Shown: piece after piece, positions 25,560 through 34,962 of the stretch
Layout: every line of letters begins with the position of its first letter
Position numbering within the stretch: position 1 is the first letter of the stretch
Assembly: GCF_025602895.1 (NCBI RefSeq)
Contig: NW_026516280.1
Span: 1-64,000 of the forward strand
Source: Polychytrium aggregatum
Lineage: Eukaryota; Chytridiomycota; Chytridiomycetes; Polychytriales
Reading direction: 5' to 3'
Length of the DNA: 64,000 nucleotides
Program-made: the position numbers and the translations under genes
The notes under the pieces: model-generated
The model's input: the letters and a program-made list of their open reading frames with translations, nothing else
The model's database searches: none
Told to the model about the DNA's origin: nothing

Positions 25560-26211
25560 CTTGCAAGCGGCAACCGACCAAGCTGGCTGTCGAATATCTG
25601 ACTCGAACGCAAGTTAGGATGTAGCCAGAGAGACAGCAGAGCGACGACACAGGCGCTGTGGCCGCGGGAGTTGTCTGAATCGCTGGAGCGAAAGGCAAGA
25701 AGGGAGATCGGCCGGATGGGAGGGTGCTTTTCCTTGGCCAGGGAAGATGATGTTGTTGTGGGGGGGGGGTCAAGATCACTCTGTTTCTGGCGGCATTCTT
25801 GGTTGGCTCGCAGCTGTGAAGGAATGGGGTTCTGGCGGCATCGGGAGCGAGGGGGATGTTTGGCGCGAATGCCAGAAGGCGGCGGCGGACTGCAGCGAGT
25901 GCGAGCCCTATTCGCCGAGCCAAGGTGCATCTCCACGACAGCATGAAGTGCGCAGAAGCAAGCGGGGAGGTTGTGGAGATGCCCGGATCGAGCGGATCAG
26001 CCCGATCGAGGTCCAGATGGATCGTGTCGACGGCGCTGGTGATCGCAGAGCGAAACGGAGCCATTTGGGTTTTCTGGATGTGAATCCACCCCATCCATCA
26101 CCAGAGACACCCAAGGCCCAGAGTGCATGGCGGACGACCACGGTTGTGAACTAGAATGTGGGCACCACACCGGCACCCGTGGTACATCCGGACTGTCTTG
26201 CGGCATCTGTA
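25560..26211. other. Intergenic region
   Basis: Holds the upstream region of the GT15 gene and the downstream region of the oxygenase gene (both minus strand). I see no further gene. A run of G bases occurs near 25760. Confidence 0.5.
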
Positions 26212-27847
26212 TTAAGCCATCAGTTTCAACAAGCCCAGCTCGGTCTGAACCTGCGAGCCAGCCTCGGTGGGCGGGTACCGAGCGGCGCGATCGCTGTTCT
26301 TGAATTTACCGAGGGGCTCCAGTATCTGATCCGAAGCAATGTGGAAAAACATTGTCGACGAGACTCTCCACAGCGGGCGTCCGAGTGCCTCTTGTGTTTC
26401 GATGGCCTGTTCGGAACGGCTGTGAGTCGGCAGCTCGAGAACAGCAGCAAAGGGCAAGAACCGCATGGCAAGAATGGCATGGCAAGACATTGCATGGTGT
26501 AGTGGTTGCAGACACGAACCTTGAGCGTTTCAGGCAAGACAGCAACCTCATGGAAGCCTGCTGGGATCTCACCACCGGTCAGCCACTCCATCTGCTTGCC
26601 CGCTTGGACCAACAGGCAGCCGTCGGGGATCTGGACCCTGAGCCGCTTGCCCTGCTTGGTCCAGATTCTCAGACCGGGATATCTCGATTTCCCGTGGATG
26701 GTCAGGAAGTTGAGATCGGTATGGAAGCCTGCGGAGGAAATGGTCGGGTCAGCAAGAGGGGCTCGATGGGACACAGCTGTCCGATTGATGAGGCTGGCAG
26801 AATACCGCCGATGCGCATGCCTCTCGTTCAACCATCGAGCGCAACAGAGCTATAGACGTCCGGTCAAATCGGCAGCACTTACCAGCAAGCACCGTGCCGG
26901 GTTTGCTGTAGGTGGCAAGATCGCTGCCGGTCGGGGCAAGCAGATGCGGGCCGAGGTTGGTCATCCTGGCAAAGGTGTCTCTGGGCATATCAAATCCAAT
27001 GGCCAGCATCTCGGCAAGGGTGTTGATGGCACCGAACAGCTTGGATCCCCAGGCGTTCATCTCCTCCGGCCATTGAGGAAACTCTGCAGCGACATCCAAA
27101 AGAGGGCCGATTAGTTCGAGCCCCTGCACAGCGTTGCAGTCTGCTCACATACCCTTTGGGATGACCTGGGGTGCGTTAAGCTCCCTGTACTTGGTGTGCT
27201 CGGGACGGTCCCCCATTCTCCAGAAGAAACGCCACTTTGGGTCAGGGCCTGAGAAGTCGATCGGCTTGTCGTTCGGACTCAGCTGTTGAGTACACGCATT
27301 AGAACAGCGAGTCAGTCAACCGGTTGGCCAGACCATCCAGTCGACCGGACCGGCACATGCCAGAGAAGAAGGCAATCATGCTCTGGACAAGAGCCCCACA
27401 GACAGGCGCCCGGGTCTGTCGATGCTGTCCGGCAGGGACCCGACCCAACCATACCCGGCCAACGACAAGAGCGTGATCAGTCAGGCGGACATTGCAAGCG
27501 CGGGCTATTCTTACCGCCTCGACTCGCTTCAGGCACTCAGGATCCCTGCCGCAGACGGGCAGCTCGGTGCGCTCGGGGGTGGCTCCGACTTGGTAGCCGA
27601 GCTCCGGTCGGACGTCCAGCATCTTGAGGTCCAGAGGCTGGTCAAAGTAGGCCTCCATGAGATTCAGGAAGCGGTCGTTGTCGGACTCGGAGACGCGTGG
27701 GTCTCTGAGGATCAGGATAGAGTATTTGAGCAGCGACTCGGCAGCCGAGCGGCACTCTTGCATGGCCTCGGGCGAGAGATTGGCGGAGGTACAGGACAGG
27801 AAGGGTGTCAGGTCGACGGTGGGGAGGGTCAGGGTGGTGTCCTGCAT
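26212..27847 (-). CDS. 2-oxoglutarate/Fe(II)-dependent oxygenase (isopenicillin-N-synthase / clavaminate-synthase fold)
   Basis: Five exons (27847-27515, 27282-27153, 27083-26883, 26728-26520, 26406-26212) join in frame and give 355 residues. The iron ligands are visible as FHTDLNFLT (HxD) and the distal His in STMFFHIASD; a RYPP motif follows shortly and may supply the Arg that holds 2-oxoglutarate. The N-terminus PTVDLTPFL resembles the start of the DIOX_N domain. This layout is typical of a broad fungal oxygenase family whose substrates are mostly unknown, so I do not assign a reaction. The start codon follows directly on an 11-bp repeat tract, which probably forms part of the promoter or 5' leader. 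Confidence 0.88.
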
Positions 27848-27860
27848 GGCTGGCTGGCTG

Positions 27861-27950
27861 GGTATGGATACGGATGTGATATGGATGTGATACGGATGTG
27901 ATACGGATGTGATATGGATGTGATATGGATGTGATATGGATGTGGATGTC
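27861..27950. repeat. 11-bp GATA-containing tandem repeat upstream of the oxygenase
   Basis: About seven copies of GATAYGGATGT lie immediately upstream (minus-strand sense) of the start codon at 27847. The period of 11 bases is close to one DNA turn. Confidence 0.85.
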
Positions 27951-28378
27951 GCTGGCTGGGAGAGAGCAGGGCAGAGCACGGTGAGCCGAGCGCATGCGAC
28001 GGGAGCAGCAGGCCGAGTTGCAGCGGCGATGGACAGACCTCCGAGGCAGATGGTGGACAGACCTGCGGGGCCGATGGCGGAGCCGACAGGGCCGGTTTTG
28101 TACCAGGGCGGTGCGCAGTCGCATGTCGCACCAATGCGCTGTCATGTGTCAGCGTGTGTGTGTGGCGCCAGTGCATCGCCACACACATCGCCACGCACTA
28201 CACGCACTGCCACACACACACACACACGCCCTCCGAACGCAAATTTTTCTTCCACCGATCCGCAGCCGGGACAACCGCTGCCTGCACACCATCTGCCGCC
28301 GAGCTGCCGAGCCGAGCTGCTGTCTCGACCACGACCATCAGCGCAGCCGCCAAACTCTCTCGCCGCACTCTTGCCAGC

Positions 28379-29161
28379 ATGAGCTCGGTCTCTATCCGAT
28401 CGCGGGTTCTCGCCTCCTACAAAGAGCTCCTCAGGGCGCAGCAAGTGACATTCGCGGGCGATCTGCCCCAGCTTCGAGGTGGCCAAATTGCTCCCCCCCC
28501 CTTTCAGTGTCCTGTCCACTGTGCAAAACGCATAAGGCAGCGGCCCGAGCACCAGAGAGTTACCGCCATTTGAGCTTGCCGGCACTGCTCCTGCTTGCTG
28601 TCCGGTCAGCGTCCAGTCAGCGTCCAGCCCGGGCCCGTTCGGCCGATCATCCGGCATTCCTCCTGATCCCATCTGCCTCCATGTCTGCACTTGGGATTGT
28701 TGTCTGACCCATCATCTCGGCCTCTGTTCGCCGCTCATCATGGCTGCTCTGCCTGTCTCTCTCCAGCCTCTCGTGTGCACACCCGAAACGAATACATCAA
28801 AAACAAGGATGTCGCCGATGCCGCCCAACTCGAGCAGATGATCAAGGTCGCTCAGCAGGCCGCCACCATCATCCGGAAGAACATTGTCCAGGGTGTCAAG
28901 TCCTCGGAAAGCGAAAAGTTCCGTACGTATTCCGTTCACTGCCCACGAACTGGATCTGTGGCCTCCGCTGCCCTGCTGCACCTGTTCCTGACCCTTGGCC
29001 GCAACATTGTGTCTGCCCCGACAGAGATCCGCATCCATGAAGACACCGAAATCAACAGCAACGACACCATCTTCAAGCACAAGCGCGAGAAGATGGCCAA
29101 AGAGGGAGCTGCTGCCCCTGGATGCTGCGGCAGCCAAGGACAGCCCCCTCAGCGAGCGTAA
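28379..29161 (+). CDS. MZM1: Mzm1/LYRM7-like complex III assembly factor
   Basis: Small mitochondrial LYR-family chaperone that holds the Rieske Fe-S protein before insertion into respiratory complex III. Three exons (28379-28478, 28767-28922, 29025-29161) join in frame and give 130 residues. The first exon has the LYR-type start RSRVLASYKELLRAQ followed by FAGD; in this position Tyr-Lys takes the place of Leu-Tyr-Arg, as in other Mzm1 proteins. Exon 2 continues RVHTRNEYIKNK and a helical stretch, and exon 3 contains EIRIHEDTEIN as in the family. The tail is Ala/Gly/Cys-rich. Confidence 0.87.
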
Positions 29162-29772
29162 TATCCCTCGGCCTCAAGCTCCTCCGTCTCTCGCTGCATC
29201 ACACCATTGACCTCCGCCTCCGCCTCCGCTCCCATAATATCGACTCTGTACCATTGGAAACGGGGCACTCGGTCGAGTCCCCGGTCAATCTCTCCTCCCG
29301 GGTCCTGAATACACACGTTCATTCATCGCTCATGATGGATATTGCAGCACCACATCGCCGTCAGCAGCGCACGATTCATCGTTCCAACTTTTGGCAGGCT
29401 CATGAGCGCCACCAACTCGTCTCTGTGTCTGAGGGACAGTTACAAAGCAATGACAACACAGCAACGGACACAGCAGCCAAGCACCGAGTGCGAGATTGAA
29501 TCTTCGAGGCCGAGATACAAGAAACGATTGCCGACAAGCGTCGGTGCCGATGACAGCTGCTGCGGCGGTGACTTGTTAGATTTCATAGATGAGCGCCACC
29601 GACCGATTGCGAGTCCTTGGCCAGAGCCATTGGGGTGCTGGTTTGATCATCCAAGAGTCCGCATTGGTCGTTGGACGACAGTGTGGCATTTGATGACTGC
29701 ATATCACTGGACGCTGTGCAGGCATCGGGAGGACGGTGCACCCGGCAGCTCTGCGGTGGTGCCACCAGGTAA
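29162..29772. other. Convergent intergenic region
   Basis: Between the 3' ends of MZM1 and the receptor gene. No gene or repeat is recognised. Confidence 0.5.
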
Positions 29773-32700
29773 TCACCATTCCTTTGGCATAACGCTGCTG
29801 CCAAGGTCCCAGAGCCGGAACGTTGTTGGCTCGGTCTCGAGACGAGCCCGGGTCAGTGTCTTGAGCAGATTCAGCAGCTGTGCGTCACCGGTGGTAGCGA
29901 CAGAAGGACTCGGCGATGCATCTGGCTGGCTCGTTTTGATCCTGTCAATGGCGCTTGTCGCAAGCGAGGTCAGTGTTGCCTGATGCCCTGCCGTTTGGAG
30001 CCCCATCACCGTATCGAGAGATTCCTGAGCATGAGCCAGGGCGTCGCTGGACATGCCCTCGGCAGCCTCGGCCAGTCCCAGGGCCATCAGCGTTGTCGCA
30101 ACGTCGACGTGCTTGCGAGTCGGATGGACCTCGACAAGGTAGCTCAGCGCCTCGCGGTAGTGCTTGATGGCATCTCGAGGACGGCCTTGGGCGCTGTCAA
30201 TGTGGCCGAGGTTGACGAGTGCGACGGCGATCTGCGTTTGGCTCTGGGCATCGCCGAGGTTGCCGAGAACGCCGACAAGCTCCCGGGAGTACTGAAAGGC
30301 ATCGTCATAATTGTCCGTGACGTGGGCCACGGGCCCGAGTTTGGTCAGCACAGCGGCAACATCGACATGGGCTTGGGTGCCGAGAACTTTGGTGAGAGTG
30401 TTGAGCGACTCGTGATAAAGTTCCAGAGCAAGCTTGTAGTCGCCCAGGGCGCGGGCCAGGTCGCCCTGGACACTGAGCAGCTTGGCCACATCGGCGTGCT
30501 CACGAGTCTCGTGGACCTGAGCCAGGATATCGATTGCATGCCCCAGATACGCGGAGGCTTGCTCGAGTTGGCTTCGACTTTCGGCGATGGCGCTCATACG
30601 GATAAGCACCACAGCAGCGCCGGGGTGCGTTGTGGCGCCGCGGGCTTGAGTAACTAGCTCCAGCGATTCTTGATAGAGCTTCAGAGCCTTGTCGGACCGC
30701 CCTTGGCTCTGGGCAAGATCGCCGGTGTTGAGGACGATCGCGGCAACTTTTGGATGCTGCCTGGTGCCAAAGTAAGCGGCATTGATCTCGATGGCTTCCT
30801 GGTAAAAGCTGTAAGCTTCGTCGTAGTGCCCGTTTGCAGTCGCAAGGCCGCCGAGATCCGCCAACACAGCTGCGATTTCGAGGCGCATCCTGGTGCCGAA
30901 GACTCTTGCCTGGATCTCAAGCCCTTCTTGGTGATATCGAAGGGCATCTTTATACTTGCCCATGTGGGACTGCAGCTTTGCGCGCTCGTGGAGGAATCGC
31001 GCGACGTCCAAGTGGTCCCTGGTCCCAAAGACGGCGAGTTGGATGCCCAGCAGGTCTTCGTACAGCGTGTGTGCCTCGTCATGCCGGCCTTGCTCTCGAA
31101 GGGCACTCGCGAGACTGCCGAGAATGTCCGCAATCTGGGCGTGGCTTCGGGTGCCGTAAAACGCAATGGCGCCTTCCAGAGTCGACGACAGGATCTCCTC
31201 GGCTCTCTGGAATTGGCATTTGGCGCTGGAGGCTTCTCCGAGTATCGTCAGAGCATGGATCTGGTGCTCCTCTGTGAAGACACTTGGGACAGCGTGCTGG
31301 ATATAGGGTTTCAGGTGACGGGCTGTGTCGAGGATGTACCGGCCAGACTGCTCCTTGGCGTAGGCGACAAGTGCAATCCCCACGCTTGTCTTGATGTCGT
31401 CCATCTCTGCTTCGTGATGCGACTGTATATACTCGCGGACTGCGTGCTGAGTCAAGGGGTGCATCCGGCAGCGACCAGCAGCGGCGAGCTGCAACAATCG
31501 GCTCGCAGCAAGAACTTCAACCAGGGCGTCGACTGCGGGATATTCAAGGGATGATACATCAGCGATTCGTTCGGTTAGTTGCTACAGGCACAACCAAATG
31601 CGGAAGCCCGTGCACACAGTACGAAGTCGACGACAGGCCAATATTTGCGCCAATCTGGGCCAGATCGTTGTGCGTCTCTCAACTAGACGAGATCGTCACC
31701 AGTCAGGTATCGATGCTCAGTGCAATAGCTCGTCACTCAGAGCACATCGTCCTTGGCAAGCAGGATCGTTGCCAAAACAAAGCACCAGCAGGCTCCACAA
31801 GAGAACGGTCGTTGGCAAGTGCTTCATCATCGCACAGTACCCCCAGCTATCGCACAACCACCAAATCACCGCTCCGCAACAAGCATTGTGCATATCGGTT
31901 GCCTAATAACTTACCATCGTCGGAAATCTTCAGCTGAAGCGCGATGAAGCGAATCAACTCGAGCGAAATGCCCTCTGGCGACAGAAGTGCCGCAGAACCA
32001 AGCATCCGGATGGCGTTCATTTTATAGGCACTTTCCTTCGACAGCAGATCCATCGATAACTCCACCAACGATTTGAACGTGAGCTTGGACGAAGGTGCCT
32101 CGCCAAACTGCTGGCTCAGAGACGCGAGAGAGCGGGCGCCAGCGACAATGCCAATGAACGTTTGGATCGCAAGCGGTGATGGGTCGATTTTGGAGACGAT
32201 CGTCTGCAGGGTTTCCTTGGCGGTCTGTGAGGAAACATGGCTTGCCATGGCGGGATGGGCAAGGAGATATTGCAGCGCCGTGTCCTCGGTCCACGAGCCG
32301 AGGTGGAGCGGTTCCTGTCTGAACTTGAGCATCCTGGTCTTGAGCGCAACCAGAAAGTGGCCGCTGGCAATGGTCTGGAACCGAGTCGCTACGACGACAT
32401 CGCCGCCGAATCCGGTGGCTCGACAGTATTCAAAGGCAAAGTTGGCGACCTTGGGGTCATCTACGTGGTCGACGATGAGGAGGTAGCCTCGGTTCTGGGC
32501 AAAGAACGCGGCGGCATGACGACGGATGACGCTCTGATCAACACCTGGAAAGATCTCGCTCAGATCGTCCAGGACCGAGGCCGTGCTGGAGCAATCGATC
32601 CAGTAGATGCGGGCGTATTGCGGGTGACGGCCGATCGTTTCGGTGATCTGGTGGTCGAGCTCGTCGCGATTAAGCGACTGCAGCTGGCCAGACATGTAGA

Positions 32701-33686
32701 GCATGAACTGGCGGGCCAGGACGGACTTGCCAGAGCCCTCGGGCCCGGAAATGATGGCCCGGCCGTTCATGGTGACCTGGCGGAGGAGGTAGTCGAGATG
32801 ATCTGGATTGACGCGATGGGTTGGCTCGCAAAAGTGGCGACTGTCCAGCTTGGCTTGCAGCTCTCTCCCGATTCGGTTTGGCAGCAGTGTGCTGAGGATC
32901 TGATATATTCTCTTGTGGGCTTGCTTTGGGTAGTAGCTGTAGTGAGGTAGGCGCATCATGCGCTCGATGACCTGCTTGACAGAGTCGAAGACAGGATCGC
33001 CTGGAAACAGGGTTGCGTCTGGAACGAAGGGACTGAAGGTGCCCTGACGAGTGAAGGGTCAGACCAAGAGCGAGATGAGACATTAGAGAAGGGATATGTG
33101 CCGACCAGAGATGATTTGAGCACGCCGCATGGATTGGGCCTGGGATTCATTCAGGCATCCAAAGATCGGGCAGACAGCGGGGCGATTGACGGGATTTGAA
33201 CGGGCATTGCAGGGAGCTGCGGGCGACAGAAACAGCTCTGTCGATTGCATTGGCTGCTGACCAGACAAAACTCACTGTGGATTCGTCCTGGGTGGCAACG
33301 AGCAGCGGCACGACCTTGAAGGTCTTGCCACTTTCCATCAAGTCCATCGTCGTCTTGATCTCGAGGATGACATTGTCTTCCTGGCCCTTTGCAGCCTTGT
33401 CCTTCATCATCTTGGCAGAGCCGAGGCTGACCAGCAGGACGATAACCGAGCTCTTGGGAAGCGCACCCAGGAATCCGTCACGCCAGGCGTTGGCATCGAC
33501 GAGACAGTCGACATCATGGAAAACAGCGATGCTCTTGCCGTGACGGGGGCCGATCGTGCCGAGGTGCTTCTTCAGATCCGAGACGGTGCCGAACTCGGTG
33601 GCGACCCGGTAAGAGAGGAAATAGTCGTGCTTGGGTCCATGCGTCGTGCAGACATAGGTTCTGCCAAGGCCCTCTTCGTCCGGCAT
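29773..33686 (-). CDS. TIR / NB-ARC / TPR NLR-like receptor
   Basis: Exon 1 (33686-33276) encodes a TIR domain: HDYFLSYR (box 1), a VFHDVDCLVD box 2, then VIVLLVS. NVILEIK sits where the catalytic Glu of NAD-cleaving TIR domains lies. Exon 2 starts at 33043 in frame and encodes an NB-ARC ATPase: P-loop GPEGSGKS, Walker B GYLLIVDHVDD, sensor VVVATRF and a GLPL-like PSPLAIQTF. Exon 3 (31581-29773) begins near an MHD-like MHPLTQHAVREY and continues with about ten kinesin-light-chain-type TPR repeats. The obvious donor (31914) and acceptor (31582) between exons 2 and 3 differ by one base in frame, so a small exon or a frameshift is possible. Known NLRs of this layout sense foreign or modified molecules and oligomerise; that role here is inference. 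Confidence 0.85.
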
Positions 33687-34009
33687 GACAGCGCGATGGA
33701 GGTGGGCGAGAATGAATCGATGGACTCGGATGCAGGGGTTTTTGGGGGACGGAGGCCAAGGCCAAGATCGAGATGCAGACCGAGGCGACGGACTGACAGG
33801 GGCAAGCCACCGCGGGATGCACAGCCCAAGAGCGGGAACTGTGGGGGTCGGGTCCGATCGCTTGCCATGGAGGATGGCCTTGGTGGCAGAAGTTCAGGCT
33901 GAAATCGATGTTGGGCTGCTTCTCGATTACGGAAGGCATGTGGGACAAAAACGAGGCCATTGCTCCGCACGAGTCGATATGAAGTCGGATTTGCTGATGC
34001 TGTGTTATC

Positions 34010-34080
34010 GCATGGTTGGTCCAGTGGTAGAATTGCCGCCTGCCACGCGGCAGACCCGGGTTCGATTCCCGGACCATGCA
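34010..34080 (+). tRNA. tRNA-Gly(GCC): tRNA-Gly (anticodon GCC)
   Basis: A 71-nt cloverleaf: acceptor GCATGGT (34010-34016) pairs with ACCATGC (34073-34079), and A is the discriminator. The anticodon loop CTGCCAC gives GCC on the stem GCCGC/GCGGC. The T arm is CCGGGTTCGATTCCCGG. There is no intron. Confidence 0.97.
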
Positions 34081-34265
34081 CTTTTGCTCTGTTCGTCAGT
34101 CGCAGACACGATCGTTGCTTTTGAACTTGAATTGGGTGACCACGGGTGTGTTTTGTGGAGGGAAGCTGGGAAAGGCGCGGCATCTCATCTTGGGCCTGCT
34201 TGAAGCTCATATTTACGTATTTGGCAGTGCTACTTCCGTGGCGAGGGATTGCCGGAGGACAGCAG

Positions 34266-34412
34266 AAGGCGCTCGAGTGGCTCGGCAAGTCGGCCGAGCA
34301 AGGCAATCAATACGGGCAAGATTGGCTCGGTGACTGTTACAGAGATGGATATGGAGTCGCTCAGAATATCAACACTGCCGTCCTCTGGTACAGCAAATGG
34401 ATATATGAGTGA
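34266..34412 (+). pseudogene. Sel1-like repeat fragment
   Basis: One frame encodes about 1.3 Sel1 repeats (ALEWLGKSAEQGNQYGQ and WLGDCYRDGYGVAQN) and then stops. No upstream start, flanking repeats or clear splice sites are seen, so I read it as a broken remnant of a Sel1 protein between the receptor and the LRR gene. It could be one exon of a gene I cannot assemble. Confidence 0.55.
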
Positions 34413-34962
34413 GAGCTGCAACTGGGGCGGATGAGCCAACTTTCTCACTCGCTGCTAGGCACCGCACGGTACTGATCGACGACTGGTTAAAATCAATATC
34501 AATATCATAAACAATATCAGCAGTGCCCCGATGTCATGCCGTCACTCGTTTTCTCTCTCAGCACTAAATCTGGAACCATGCTCAGAGTATCGTTAACAGT
34601 CTGGTCGAATGGATCAGGACCAGCTGTCGGTATGATGTCGGTGTGGCTTTCTTTAGCTGCACCCCAGACCACGACCTCATCACTGAGTCGCCGACAATCC
34701 CCTGAGGCGGGTTGTATGTACTGATGTATTGATGTGCCAGAGCAATCCGATACACCGAGGCATTGTACTAGTCGGTCGTTCTATACTGCCACATAATCGC
34801 ACCCAAGATTTGCTCCAGGAAAGTAACTCCGGTCACGATGTATCAACAGAGCGCTATCGATGAATCCACTACCACTCAAGCACCACCCAAGTTGTGCTTC
34901 TATATCCAGTTCATTTATTGCCACCATCTGAACTGAGGCTGATCGATAAATATGTGATGGCT
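34413..34962. other. Intergenic region, relatively AT-rich
   Basis: No gene or clear repeat is seen here. The composition is visibly richer in A and T than most of the window, like the LRR gene next to it. Confidence 0.5.

Noticed and set aside
26494-26565. tRNA-like box (GCATGGTGTAGTGGTTG)
   Set aside because: It resembles a D arm, but no anticodon stem or T arm with GGTTCGA follows, and it lies within the oxygenase gene.
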